Part shown: in pieces, positions 42,729 through 51,647 of the stretch
Numbering within the stretch: position 1 is the stretch's first letter
How the letters are laid out: each line of letters starts with the position of its first letter
Assembly: GCF_003402535.2 (NCBI RefSeq)
Contig: NZ_AP025174.1
Span: 248,001 to 312,000 of the forward strand
Origin: Cupriavidus sp. P-10
Lineage (GTDB): Bacteria > Pseudomonadota > Gammaproteobacteria > Burkholderiales > Burkholderiaceae
DNA length: 64,000 nucleotides
Reading direction: 5' to 3'
Notes under the pieces: model-generated
Database searches by the model: none
Seen by the model: the letters and a program-made list of their open reading frames with translations, nothing else
Told to the model about the DNA's origin: nothing
Made by a program: the position numbers and the translations under genes

Positions 42729-44644
42729 GGTCTTCCGCACTTTGTGTGACGAGGGCGCGCTGGCGTGGAGGATGTTGTAGCGCGGAGCGGCCGTCGTCTC
42801 CACCGCCCACCACCATTCTTCTTGTTGACGAACGTAGGAGCCCGCCAGCATCATGCCGGCCGCGCGAGCTCACCCGCCTGCGAGCGATCGGACTAGCGTG
42901 TCATGCAGGACAAGGCAGGTCTATCAGTTTGGCTTCAATACCCGCAGCCGCAGAAGCTCGATGTTCGCGCGGCCATACATCTGGCGCTTGAGGAACTTGA
43001 GCCGGTTGACGTGCCCTTCGGTCTGCCCATTGCTCCATGGCAGCTTGAAGGCCGCCCGCACAGCCGGTAAGTCGGCGCGCAGGCTTTGCGCGAACCTCCG
43101 CATTTCCAAAGCGTCGCAGCGCGACAAACGCTTCAACCATCGATCGAACTGCCGCGGACTTCGCCTGTGCATGAGCCCAAGAAACTCCCGCGCGAGGCTG
43201 CGGACCTCGCCCACCACGGGTTCGATCTTGCACAGCGCCTGCACGAAGCGCTCGTGGTCCGCGCTTTTTGGCTCCGCGACCGCGAGCTTCCTCCATCGGA
43301 TAAGCCATCCGAACACGCGCCGGGCCGACGGGCACGGCATCGTGCGCACGGGTGCCTGGAAAGGAGGCTTCTTGCCCTGCGGAAAAAGGAGGCGAATCAC
43401 GCAATTCCGAACGGCGGCGCGACTGCCCGTATATCCTCGCTGCTTGAGTTCCTGCCAGATCAGTTCAGGAAAGCGACAGCCCTGTGCGATTCGTTCCTCG
43501 ATATAGCCGAGATAAGGATCTAAAGGCGTCGGACCCCGCGCCCTGGGGGCGCGCTCGGGGAATGCCCCCGCGGTGATGAAGTTGCGCACGCTTCGATGGT
43601 CGATTGAGAGCTCGCGTCCGATTCCTTTCATCGTGGCGCCCTGGGCGTGTAGCGCCATAACCCGCTCGTACAGCGCCACCCGCGAGGCGCGTCGCTGATC
43701 GCTCAGACGCTGCCATGACCACAGTGAGTTGCGGCTCAGCTCCCGCTGCCGTCCCAGGGTCACGCCACCGACCTCGACTTGCTGCGCGGCTTGGCGCAGT
43801 TGCGGTCCGAGTCGGCACAGCAGTCTCTCAACGTTGTCGCGCAGATTGCACAGTAGATGCCAGCGATCCGAGATTTGCGTGGCTGCCGGCAGCGCGATGT
43901 CGACCGCCTCGGAGTAGGCCCCAGCCCGGTCCCTGGCGACGATCTCGATCGATGGGTGCGCACGCATCCACGCGGCCACCGCAGTTCCTTCCCTGCCGGC
44001 GAACACTTCGATAGGCTCACGCCGCTCCAGGTCGACGATGATCGTTCCGTACTGGTGACCGCGCGCGATCGCCCAGTCATCGATGCCGACGACCCGCGGT
44101 CGTGGTTTGCGCTTGCGCTCAGGAGCTCTGCGCAACTCCCGCAGCACGGTGTCGGCACTGGTGCGCAAGCCCAGGACGTTAGCAAGCCTGGCTGCCGCCT
44201 CACCACCGAGGGCATGGCCCAGCGCGTGCAACGCCCGAGCCTGCGATCGCGTACAACGTTGATGCGGACCGGCTAAGGCGTGGATGTTCTCGGCAAAGGT
44301 ACGACGCGGGCAGCCGGCGTTTGCACACTTGAAGCGACGCACCTCAACGGCGAGAACGACCCGCTGTTCGAGCATCGGACGTTCTTCCAGCCTGCGCACA
44401 TAGCTGCCGTGGCGTCGATTACTCCAACGATGGCAGGCAGGACACGGTGCCGCGCGAACCGTACTGCAGGCTTCGACGGTAATGGTATCCCCTCGCGCAT
44501 CGCTGGAGATGAAGCGCTTACCCACACGGGCGAGAATACGATCGATCCCACCGAGAACGTGGCTCATGGTAACGATCAACGTAAAGCCAGATCGGCCCGA
44601 AATCAAGCCCTTGACGCGGTCGTCACACAAAGTGCGGGAGATCC
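42729..44644. mobile_element. ISL3-family insertion sequence
   Basis: The element is bounded by inverted repeats sharing CCGCACTTTGTGTGACGA (left about 42734-42753, right about 44618-44637 inverted), with weaker similarity in the outermost six bases. It contains one complete ISL3 transposase. The 8-bp flanks (CAATGTTA left; sequence after 44644 right) do not match, so no target duplication is seen. On the right it cuts into an IS4-type transposase fragment. Confidence 0.8.
42924..44567 (-). CDS. ISL3-family transposase
   Basis: 547 residues from ATG 44567 (an upstream start at 44630 lies within the inverted repeat). The N-terminal zinc-ribbon-like region has CPACHRW and CANAGCPRRTF; helix-turn-helix residues follow (RLANVLGLRTSADTVLRELR), then the DDE core VVGIDDWAIARGHQYGTIIV, DRAGAYSEAVDIALPAATQI, SDRWHLLCNL, and C-terminal PWSNGQTEGHVNRLKFLKRQ MYGR. 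All are hallmarks of ISL3. No stop or frameshift is seen, so it may be active. Confidence 0.92.
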   Translation of the reverse strand: MSHVLGGIDRILARVGKRFISSDARGDTITVEACSTVRAAPCPACHRWSNRRHGSYVRRLEERPMLEQRVVLAVEVRRFKCANAGCPRRTFAENIHALAGPHQRCTRSQARALHALGHALGGEAAARLANVLGLRTSADTVLRELRRAPERKRKPRPRVVGIDDWAIARGHQYGTIIVDLERREPIEVFAGREGTAVAAWMRAHPSIEIVARDRAGAYSEAVDIALPAATQISDRWHLLCNLRDNVERLLCRLGPQLRQAAQQVEVGGVTLGRQRELSRNSLWSWQRLSDQRRASRVALYERVMALHAQGATMKGIGRELSIDHRSVRNFITAGAFPERAPRARGPTPLDPYLGYIEERIAQGCRFPELIWQELKQRGYTGSRAAVRNCVIRLLFPQGKKPPFQAPVRTMPCPSARRVFGWLIRWRKLAVAEPKSADHERFVQALCKIEPVVGEVRSLAREFLGLMHRRSPRQFDRWLKRLSRCDALEMRRFAQSLRADLPAVRAAFKLPWSNGQTEGHVNRLKFLKRQMYGRANIELLRLRVLKPN

Positions 44645-44646
44645 CG

Positions 44647-45005
44647 AAAAATCCCCTTCTGCATGCGCGCCGACGGCAGCGGCTTTACCGCCCGTGCGAC
44701 ACTTCGTCCGCTCCGGCCGCGACGAGGCCATCGTCACACTCCCGGCTCCAGCCCGCAATGACGCGCGCGACTATGAGTGTGCGGCTACCCCGCAGACCGT
44801 CCGGCTGATCCGACAGATCTCGCCAGCCGGTAAGGTGCGCGTGCTCATCACCAATCTGCTCGACATGCACCGCTACCCGGCTGCCGCCTTCCGCGATCTC
44901 TATCACCAGCGCTGGCGCCTCGAGGAGGCGTTTATGCGTCTCAAACACCGCATGGCACTCGAACACCTGTCCGGCCTCTCACAGTTGGCCGCCAGGCAGG
45001 GCTAG
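44647..45005 (+). pseudogene. IS4-family transposase fragment, frameshifted
   Basis: The frame encodes VRHFVRSGRDEAIVTLPAPA, RQISPAGKVRVLITNLLDMH and LYHQRWRLEEAFMRLKHRMA, the C-terminal part of IS4-family transposases with the YREK-type signature (Y, R, E, K). Just upstream the matching segment RADGSGFTA lies in another frame, so a frameshift occurred near 44693. The front is missing at the ISL3 end. Confidence 0.75.
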
Positions 45006-45104
45006 GTGCAACGCAACATGCTTCGTGATCTTTGAGCCTCCATGCTGCCCACAAGGTAAACCCCATAGGCAGTATCCCTATCTTCTAGAAAGCCATTGCA
45101 CGCC

Positions 45105-45132
45105 TATAATCAGTTAACAGTCGATTGTTAAC
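45105..45132 (+). promoter_or_regulatory. livH promoter with GntR-type operator
   Basis: TATAAT at 45105-45110 is a consensus -10 box. Three bases on, GTTAACA (45113-45119) and TGTTAAC (45126-45132) form a perfect 7-bp inverted repeat with a 6-bp spacer, covering the expected transcription start 24 bp before the livH ATG. A repressor bound here would block transcription. The GntR gene at 51648 in the same operon is the natural candidate. Confidence 0.65.
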
Positions 45133-45155
45133 AATTTACCAGTCCGGGGAGAAAG

Positions 45156-46025
45156 ATGGTGCTTTTGTTATCACTCTTGTTAAACGGGGTGGTCTTCGGA
45201 TCGATCCTGTTGCTGTCCAGCCTGGGGCTGACGCTGATCTACGGCGTCGGGCGAATCATCAACTTCGCCCACGGCGCCCTCTACAGCATCGGTGCCATGG
45301 CAGGCGTCTGGCTGGTGGCGAAGGGCTTACCCCTGTGGTGGGTGCTCCCGCTCACGGCGCTGGCAGTCGGCGCTGTCGGCGTGGCGATGGACTGGGCTCT
45401 GTTCTCGCGCATCCGTCACCGCCCCATGATGGACGGTCTTCTTCTGACCTTTGGCCTGGCCATGCTAATTACCGGACTGCTGTACGAGGCGGGCGGCCGG
45501 GACATCCAGGTGCTGGTGCCGCCTACAGCGCTGGCCGGAACGTTGGAGATGGGCAGCGTGTCGTTGCCGGTGTATCGGGTCTTTGCCTCGCTATTGTCAA
45601 TCGCGCTGGCTGCCGCCTTGATGCTGGTCTTGAAAACAACCCGGTGGGGACTGCGCGTGCGGGCCGCGAATGACAACGGCGAAATGGCCGCATGCCTGGG
45701 TATTGATCGCAACGTGCTGATGCATTCAGTGGTTGGCGTGAGCGCGGCGCTCGTTGGCATCGCGGGGGCGGCATCCGCGCCGATCTTGAATGCCTACGCA
45801 ACTGTTGGCGACAAGATGCTGATCCTGTCGTTTATGACCGTCATTCTCGGCGGGCTGGGCAGCTTTCGAGGCGCCGTGGTATCGGCATACCTGGTGGGGC
45901 TCGTGGTCGTGTTTGGCGAGGCCTTCACCGGCGGCCACGCGGCAATGATGCTGCTGTTCATAATCCTTATGGCCATGCTGGTTCGCTGGCCGCGTGGCCT
46001 GTTTGGCGAAGGGAGGACAGAATGA
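45156..46025 (+). CDS. livH: Branched-chain amino acid-type ABC permease (LivH)
   Basis: 289 residues with a GGGGAGA ribosome site. Hydrophobic throughout, about eight membrane segments, starting LLSLLLNGVVFGSILLLSSL, with YGVGRIINFAHGALYSIGAM typical of LivH and the ATPase-contacting segment NGEMAACLGIDRNVLMHSVV. It forms the inner-membrane channel with LivM. First gene of a four-gene transporter set followed by CoA-ester genes, so the substrate is more likely an organic or aromatic acid than leucine; this is an inference. Confidence 0.93.
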   Translation: MVLLLSLLLNGVVFGSILLLSSLGLTLIYGVGRIINFAHGALYSIGAMAGVWLVAKGLPLWWVLPLTALAVGAVGVAMDWALFSRIRHRPMMDGLLLTFGLAMLITGLLYEAGGRDIQVLVPPTALAGTLEMGSVSLPVYRVFASLLSIALAAALMLVLKTTRWGLRVRAANDNGEMAACLGIDRNVLMHSVVGVSAALVGIAGAASAPILNAYATVGDKMLILSFMTVILGGLGSFRGAVVSAYLVGLVVVFGEAFTGGHAAMMLLFIILMAMLVRWPRGLFGEGRTE

Positions 46026-47029
46026 TGAGGACCTCGTCTCTACCAGTCGGGCTGCCGCCGCGCCGCATCAACCTGGTGTCCGTTGCTGCGGTGCTGGTGG
46101 TCATCGCTGCCGCGCTTCTGCCCCTGTGGCTCACCGAGCAGCCCTTTGTCATCGTGCTGTTCTCGCACGCGTTCATCGCCGCCATGCTGGCGGTGAGCCT
46201 GGACATGCTGACGGGCAATACCGGCCTGCTGTCCTTCGGTCATGCCGCCTGGTTCGGCCTGGGCGCCTACGCTGCGGGACTGCTGGCGCGCGGGGTGACT
46301 GCCGATCTGCTGTTGTTGCTGCTGATGGCGGCACTGGTGGCGTTGCTGTTCGCTACCGGCGTTGGACTGATCTTCCTGCGCCAAGTCGGCAAGGCCTTTG
46401 CCATCCTGACGTTGGCGTTGTGCCAGGTACTGTACTCGCTGGTGTTTGTGGCGGCCGGTATCACCGGGGGCGAGGACGGCCTGCAGGGGGTGCCCTCCCC
46501 CACGCTGTTCGGACTGAAGATAGTTGGCCAAAACACCTGGTACTGGCTTTTGCTGGCGGTGCTGGTGGCCATGGTAGCGGGCGTGATTTACCTGCGTGCC
46601 ACGCCGCTGGGTAAAGCCTGGCTGGGGTTGCGTGACAACCCCGAGCGCGCGCGCTTCATCGGCATCGACGTGTTCCGCCTGAAGCTCACCGCCTACGTCA
46701 TCTCGGCCATTCTGGCTTCGATAGCGGGCGCGTTGTTCGTCCTGTTCAACGGCGCTGTCACGCCGGAATCGCTGCACTGGTTCCAGAGCGGCAAGATTCT
46801 GATGTACGTCGTACTGGGCGGTGTTGGCAGCGTGGTGGGGCCCGCGCTAGGCGCGGTGGCCTTCACCTTTGCCGAGCACGCGATCAGCAGTATCACCGAC
46901 GCGTGGCTGGTGTACTTCGGCGCGTTGTTCGTGGTGATCGTACTGGTGGCGCCGGGCGGGTTGTACGGATTGCTGCGGCCGTTGTGGGCGACGCGGGTCG
47001 GACGAGCAGATAAGGGAGCGGGACGATGA
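46022..47029 (+). CDS. livM: Branched-chain amino acid-type ABC permease (LivM)
   Basis: 335 residues, starting at an ATGA overlap with livH. Multiple membrane segments; family segments MLAVSLDMLTGNTGLLSFGH and LRDNPERARFIGIDVFRLKL are visible. It pairs with LivH. Degraded copies of its first 75 bp and of an internal 45-bp part recur joined together at about 49290-49440, the relic of a second livM. Confidence 0.93.
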   Translation: MMRTSSLPVGLPPRRINLVSVAAVLVVIAAALLPLWLTEQPFVIVLFSHAFIAAMLAVSLDMLTGNTGLLSFGHAAWFGLGAYAAGLLARGVTADLLLLLLMAALVALLFATGVGLIFLRQVGKAFAILTLALCQVLYSLVFVAAGITGGEDGLQGVPSPTLFGLKIVGQNTWYWLLLAVLVAMVAGVIYLRATPLGKAWLGLRDNPERARFIGIDVFRLKLTAYVISAILASIAGALFVLFNGAVTPESLHWFQSGKILMYVVLGGVGSVVGPALGAVAFTFAEHAISSITDAWLVYFGALFVVIVLVAPGGLYGLLRPLWATRVGRADKGAGR

Positions 47030-47784
47030 GCGCGCTGTTGCAAACCACTGGCCTGTCCCGACACTTCGGTGGCCTGAAGGCGGTGCAAGACGTTTCGCTG
47101 AGCGTCATGCCGCGAACCATCCATGCCATCCTGGGGCCAAACGGCGCCGGCAAGACCACGTTGTTCAACCTGATCACTGGCGCGATCCCGCCGGCATCCG
47201 GCCGCGTGTCGTTCGACGGCAGCGATGTCACCGGCTGGACGCCCGAACGCCTCGCGGGCCGCGGCATCGTTCGCACCTTCCAGCGCACCAGCGTCTTTCT
47301 TGAACTGACGCTGTGCGAGAACGTTGCGCTGGCGATTCGCTCAAGCCGCAGACTGAACTTCAGCGTACGGTGTTCCCGTGCCGATGAAGACGAGATTGCT
47401 GCCGAAGCCCATCAGCACCTTCGCAGCGTCGGCCTGGCCGATAAGGCGGCCCTCACTGCCAAGCAACTGGCCCACGGCTCGCAGCGCGCGCTCGACGTGG
47501 CCATCGGGCTGGCGCTCAAGCCGAGGTTGATCCTGATGGACGAGCCCCTGGCTGGAATGTCCAAGGGCGACCGGCATGGCATTGGCGAGCTGATTCTGAA
47601 ACTGCGCGACGAAATGGGCTTGACGATCGTGCTGGTAGAGCACGACGTCGGCATGGTGATGGCGCTGTCCGATGCGATCACCGTGATGCAAAACGGCAAG
47701 GTGATCGCCGACGGCCCGCCGAGGGTCATTCGGGAAAGTGCTGCGGTCAAGAGCGCGTACCTGCACGGGAGCTTTGCATCATGA
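47026..47784 (+). CDS. livG: ABC transporter ATPase (LivG)
   Basis: 252 residues, overlapping livM by four bases. Walker A GPNGAGKTT, the LivG-type RTFQRTSVFLELTL segment, signature region KQLAHGSQRALDVAIGLALK (AHGSQR in place of LSGGQ), Walker B LILMDEPLAGM and VLVEHDVGMVMAL. With LivF it drives import. Confidence 0.93.
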   Translation: MSALLQTTGLSRHFGGLKAVQDVSLSVMPRTIHAILGPNGAGKTTLFNLITGAIPPASGRVSFDGSDVTGWTPERLAGRGIVRTFQRTSVFLELTLCENVALAIRSSRRLNFSVRCSRADEDEIAAEAHQHLRSVGLADKAALTAKQLAHGSQRALDVAIGLALKPRLILMDEPLAGMSKGDRHGIGELILKLRDEMGLTIVLVEHDVGMVMALSDAITVMQNGKVIADGPPRVIRESAAVKSAYLHGSFAS

Positions 47785-48503
47785 ACGGCATCACTAACCG
47801 CGAACTGAGACTCGACCAGTTGTCGGCTTCCTATGGCAGTAGCCACATCCTCCATGGCGTATCGATGCGTGTGCGGCGCGGCGAGGTAAGTTGCCTCCTG
47901 GGCTTGAACGGCATGGGCAAGACCACCACGCTGCGTGCCATCCTCGGTCTGGTTGACCGCCAGGAAGGACAGATCGTGTGCGACGGTCGCCCCCTGCAAG
48001 GTTCGACGCACCGCCGCGCGCGAGCCGGGGTCACGCTGGTGCCGGAAGACCGCAAGGTATTTGCCAGCCTCAGCGTGCGCGACAACCTGGAGGTAGCGCG
48101 CCAGCCCGCTACGGAAGGCTCACAGCCATTCACCATTGACGACGCCACGCGGCTGTTCCCTCGCCTGGCAGAGCGCATGGACCAACTGGCCGGCACGCTA
48201 AGCGGCGGGGAGCAGCAGATGCTGGTAGTGGCGCGCGCGATGGTGGCCAACCCACGCTACATCCTACTCGATGAGCCCACCGAGGGGCTGGCTCCGAATT
48301 ACGTGGGAGCGATCCATGACGCCATCCTCGAGATGCGTGAGCGCGGCATTGGCGTACTGCTGGTGGAGCAGAGCCTGGCGCTGGCCACCGCCGTCGGCGA
48401 CCACTTCCAGGTCATCGAGAGCGGCCATATCGTCTTCAGCGAGACGCGTGAACGCGTGCTCGCTGACCCGGCTTCCCTGGAAAAGCGACTCACTGTGGAG
48501 TGA
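47781..48503 (+). CDS. livF: ABC transporter ATPase (LivF)
   Basis: 240 residues, four-base overlap with livG. Walker A GLNGMGKTT, VPEDRKVFASLSVRDNLEVA (LivF-type), signature LSGGEQQM, Walker B YILLDEPTEGLAPN and VLLVEQSLALATAV. The order H-M-G-F is standard; the receptor gene lies 4 kb downstream. Confidence 0.93.
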   Translation: MNGITNRELRLDQLSASYGSSHILHGVSMRVRRGEVSCLLGLNGMGKTTTLRAILGLVDRQEGQIVCDGRPLQGSTHRRARAGVTLVPEDRKVFASLSVRDNLEVARQPATEGSQPFTIDDATRLFPRLAERMDQLAGTLSGGEQQMLVVARAMVANPRYILLDEPTEGLAPNYVGAIHDAILEMRERGIGVLLVEQSLALATAVGDHFQVIESGHIVFSETRERVLADPASLEKRLTVE

Positions 48504-48508
48504 CTCTG

Positions 48509-49270
48509 ATGCCTGCCATCCGACTCGAACTGCGCGACGGCATCGCCGTGCTCACGATCGACAACCCGACCAAGCGCAATGCCTTCACGCATGAGATGAC
48601 ACAGGCGCTGGGACGCCATCTCGACGCAGCCGAGCGCGACCCTGCTGTGAAATGCGTCGTGATCACTGGTGAGGGCGATGTCGCGTTCTCCAGCGGCCAT
48701 GACCTGAAGGAGATGCTCACGCATCAGGACCAGGCCTCGGATGCTTCGCTTAACGAGCCTTTCCTCATGCCTGCGCGCATGCGCACGCCCACGATCGCCG
48801 CCGTCAATGGATACGCGCTCGCTGCCGGGTTCATCCTGGCCCTGAATTGCGACTTTCGCGTATGCGCGGCCAATGCCAGCTTTGCCGCGCCAGGCGCCCG
48901 CATTGGCTTGCTGCCGATTGGCGGACAGCTAAGCCGGCTCCCGGCACTGCTACCGCGCCCGGTGGCACACGAACTGCTGGTGACCTGCCGCGAGATGAAA
49001 GCTGAAGAGGCACTGCGCCTCGGCTTTGCCAGCCGTGCCGCGCCGCAAGGTGGTGCGCTTAACGTTGCGCTGGCCATGGCCGGCGAGATCACGCGTCATT
49101 CGGCCGGCGTCGTCTGGGAGGTAAAGACTGGCCTCGAGACAGGGCTGTACGCCGGCGCCGACGCGGCGCGTGAGCACGAATGGAGCGCAAGTGCCGAACT
49201 GCAGCGCGCACCCGATGCAAGCGAAGGCATCCGCGCCTTTCTCGAGAAGCGTGCGCCACGTTTCCAATAG
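48509..49270 (+). CDS. Crotonase-superfamily protein (ECHDC3-like, paralogue 2)
   Basis: 253 residues from ATG 48509 (GGAG 9 bp upstream). Motifs: LTIDNPTKRNAFTHEM, VAFSSGHDLKEML, PTIAAVNGYALAAGF, LNCDFRVCAA, FAAPGARIGLLPIGGQ and GIRAFLEKRAPRF. As in the protein at 13610, both classical hydratase glutamates are replaced (Ile and Gly at the aligned positions). It is similar along its length to 13610 but lies in a different transporter operon. A dehydration/hydration role is therefore doubtful. Confidence 0.87.
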   Translation: MPAIRLELRDGIAVLTIDNPTKRNAFTHEMTQALGRHLDAAERDPAVKCVVITGEGDVAFSSGHDLKEMLTHQDQASDASLNEPFLMPARMRTPTIAAVNGYALAAGFILALNCDFRVCAANASFAAPGARIGLLPIGGQLSRLPALLPRPVAHELLVTCREMKAEEALRLGFASRAAPQGGALNVALAMAGEITRHSAGVVWEVKTGLETGLYAGADAAREHEWSASAELQRAPDASEGIRAFLEKRAPRFQ

Positions 49271-49285
49271 ACCCGCTCTCGTCCG

Positions 49286-49445
49286 AACAGATGTCAATGA
49301 GGATCTCCTCTTTGCCAGGGTCGAGTTGCCGCCGCGCCGTCTCCATCCGGTGTCCGCTGCCGCGGTGCCGTGGGCAAACGCCGGAGCCGCTGCATTGGTT
49401 CCAGTGAGGCAAGATCCTGATCTGACGTGCGCCCTGCTCGCTAAA
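49286..49445 (+). pseudogene. livM relic (two fused fragments)
   Basis: The interval between the crotonase and synthetase genes contains ATGAGGATCTCCTCTTTGCC and GCCGCCGCGCC, matching the first about 75 bp of livM (46022-46100). It is joined directly to GCCGCTGCATTGGTTCCAGT and GGCAAGATCCTGAT, matching livM around 46757-46805. About 660 bp between these parts is missing and indels break the frame. This is debris of an extra livM copy. Confidence 0.75.
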
Positions 49446-49469
49446 CCTAGTTACCTTCGAACGGACACC

Positions 49470-51608
49470 ATGAAGAACGAGATTGAATCAAAAAAACTGC
49501 TGCGCGCCTGCGGGATCGCAACCACTCGACCGCAATTGGCCACCTCTGCGGCTGAGGCGATACAAGCGGCGCGAGCGCTTGAGCGGCCCGTGGTGATGAA
49601 AGTGGTATCACCCGACATTGTGCACAAGGCGGCCGCCGGGGGTGTGCGCGTAGGGGTGCCCCTGGCGGAGGTGGGACAAGCCTTCGACGACATCCTGAAT
49701 GCGTGCAGGGCTTCATCGCCACAGGCGCGCCTCGACGGCGTACTGGTCGAAGAGCGCGTGCCGGAGGGACTGGAGGTTTTCATCGGGGCTCGGGTGGACC
49801 GCGACTATGGCGCCGTGGTGTTGCTGGGTTCCGGGGGCACGGGCGTGGAGCAGAAAGCTGCTCCCGCCGCGGCACTGGCCCCGCTTACCGAGCGCGCCGC
49901 CTCCGCGTTGATTGACGAGGCGTTTCCGCCCGGGCGCATACCGCTCGACCCGGATGCTCGGGCGGCGCTGCGCTCTTGCCTTTTGGCGGTGGCAGGTCCG
50001 GATGGGCTGATCTTGCGCGGCGAAGTCGGGGACGTCGATATCAATCCGGTGATCGTCGGCCCTAGCGGCTGCCTGGCAGTAGACGCGGTGGTCATGCCAC
50101 TGGCGAAGGAGTTGGGCCCGCGGGTCCTGTCGGCGACGCAAGTAGCGGAGGCGGCGGCGCGCCGCGGCGCGAGACTCGAGGGCGTCGAGGCATTGTTCGA
50201 CCCCCAGTCCATTGCCTTCATCGGCGCGTCAACTGTTACGACGAAGCTGGGCTACCGTAGCATCCGGAACCTGCTGGATTTCGGCTTTCACGGACCAATC
50301 TACCCGATTCATCCCAAGGCCAAGACAATTTGCGACCTGCCGGCATACCCCTCGATCCTCGATGTGCCGGCACAAGTAGATCGCGCTTATATCGCGCTGG
50401 GCGCCGCTCAGGTGCCCGACGCATTGCGCCAGTGTCAGGACATAGGCGTGAAGGTTGTACAGGTTCTCACCGCCGGCTTTTCCGAATGGTCAGCAGGTGA
50501 CGATCCCTCAAAGGGCGAGGCACTGGAACGTGAGATCGCAGCAGTGCTCGCGAACGGTACCATGCGTATGGTTGGCCCCAACTGCATCGGCACGTTCAGC
50601 GCGACGAGCCGCATGGCGATGGGTGCGGCACAATACTGCCCGACGGCCACGCGCGGGATCAGCTTCATTTCCCAAAGCGGCACCTTCGCGGGTGACGTGG
50701 TGCGACGCGCCCAGGTGCAAGGCGTTCCCGTGGCACGGGTGCTCTCTTGCGGCAACTGCAGTGACCTCGACTTGGTGGATTTCCTGCTGTTCTGCGAAGC
50801 GGATCCGGCCACCACACTGATCGCGTTCTACAGTGAGTCGATCCGTGACCCCGGTCTGTTCTTCCGCTTGGCGCGACAAATTAGCAAGCCGGTGATCCTG
50901 TTCAAGGGCGGCACGACGGAGCAAGGGTTGGTCGCTGCCGGCAGCCATACCGCCGCGCTGGCCACGGACCAGACCCTGTGGCGTGCCGCGGTGAAGCAGT
51001 CCGGCGTACTGGAGGTCGATAGCGTTGACGAGCTGATGGACGCTTTCCTCATCCATAGCGCGCATGGCAGCCTGCGCGGACTAGGCCTTGGTATCTTTGG
51101 CTCTGGCGGCGGTGTCAGTGTGACGTGCTGCGACGCCGCTGCACGTGCAGGCCTTGAGGTGCCGCCCCTCTCGGATGCTACCGCTCATGCGCTCAGCCGT
51201 TTCGGGCTGCCGGGCACCAGCGTCGCCAATCCGATTGACATTCCAGTGTGGGGGCTGAAAGAAGGCGAGCGGCACATCTTTGGCGACATAGTGGACCAAT
51301 TGAAGAAGGATCCGGCCGTCGATGCGGTGGTGGTATATGTGGAAATGGGCTCGATCATGGATTTCGCGGACAGCGAGGCCGACGGTGTGAAGGAGATCGA
51401 ATCCATCTGTGCCAGCATTGCCAGCGCCAGTTCCAGCGGTCCTCCTGTGTGCGTGGCGCTACGCTCAACCGGCGACACGACACAGGAGGACCTCGTGCGT
51501 CGCAAACGCGTGGAGCTTCTGGAACAAGGCATCGCGGTGTTCCCCTCCACTGCGAGGGCGGTCCGGGCATTGCAGAAACTGCTTTTGCTCTCGACAAAGC
51601 CGCATTGA
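49470..51608 (+). CDS. ADP-forming acyl-CoA synthetase (acetate-CoA ligase family)
   Basis: 712 residues from ATG 49470; the upstream open frame runs through the livM relic and is not coding. The N-terminal ATP-grasp part (about 1-225) shows VMKVVSPDIVHKAAAGGVRV, LVEERVPEGLEVFIGARVDR and DINPVIVG; then a CoA-binding domain (DPQSIAFIGASTVTTKLGYR) and succinyl-CoA-ligase-like domains (GISFISQSGTFAGDVVRRAQ, GSHTAALATD). The enzyme would make acyl-CoA with ATP to ADP and phosphate. The ATP-grasp-first order is the reverse of the common CoA-binding-first arrangement. Substrate unknown. Confidence 0.88.
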   Translation: MKNEIESKKLLRACGIATTRPQLATSAAEAIQAARALERPVVMKVVSPDIVHKAAAGGVRVGVPLAEVGQAFDDILNACRASSPQARLDGVLVEERVPEGLEVFIGARVDRDYGAVVLLGSGGTGVEQKAAPAAALAPLTERAASALIDEAFPPGRIPLDPDARAALRSCLLAVAGPDGLILRGEVGDVDINPVIVGPSGCLAVDAVVMPLAKELGPRVLSATQVAEAAARRGARLEGVEALFDPQSIAFIGASTVTTKLGYRSIRNLLDFGFHGPIYPIHPKAKTICDLPAYPSILDVPAQVDRAYIALGAAQVPDALRQCQDIGVKVVQVLTAGFSEWSAGDDPSKGEALEREIAAVLANGTMRMVGPNCIGTFSATSRMAMGAAQYCPTATRGISFISQSGTFAGDVVRRAQVQGVPVARVLSCGNCSDLDLVDFLLFCEADPATTLIAFYSESIRDPGLFFRLARQISKPVILFKGGTTEQGLVAAGSHTAALATDQTLWRAAVKQSGVLEVDSVDELMDAFLIHSAHGSLRGLGLGIFGSGGGVSVTCCDAAARAGLEVPPLSDATAHALSRFGLPGTSVANPIDIPVWGLKEGERHIFGDIVDQLKKDPAVDAVVVYVEMGSIMDFADSEADGVKEIESICASIASASSSGPPVCVALRSTGDTTQEDLVRRKRVELLEQGIAVFPSTARAVRALQKLLLLSTKPH

Positions 51609-51647
51609 TTAGCGCCGCGGCGGCGGCAAACGAAGACAAGGACTGAT

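Noticed and set aside
44280..44646. Plus-strand coding in front of the IS4 fragment as its true N-terminus
   Set aside because: This part is antisense to the ISL3 transposase; IS4 similarity starts only beyond the ISL3 end.
49170..49469. Upstream extension of the ADP-forming synthetase by 100 codons
   Set aside because: It starts inside the crotonase gene in another frame and runs through the livM relic; the family start is at ATG 49470.
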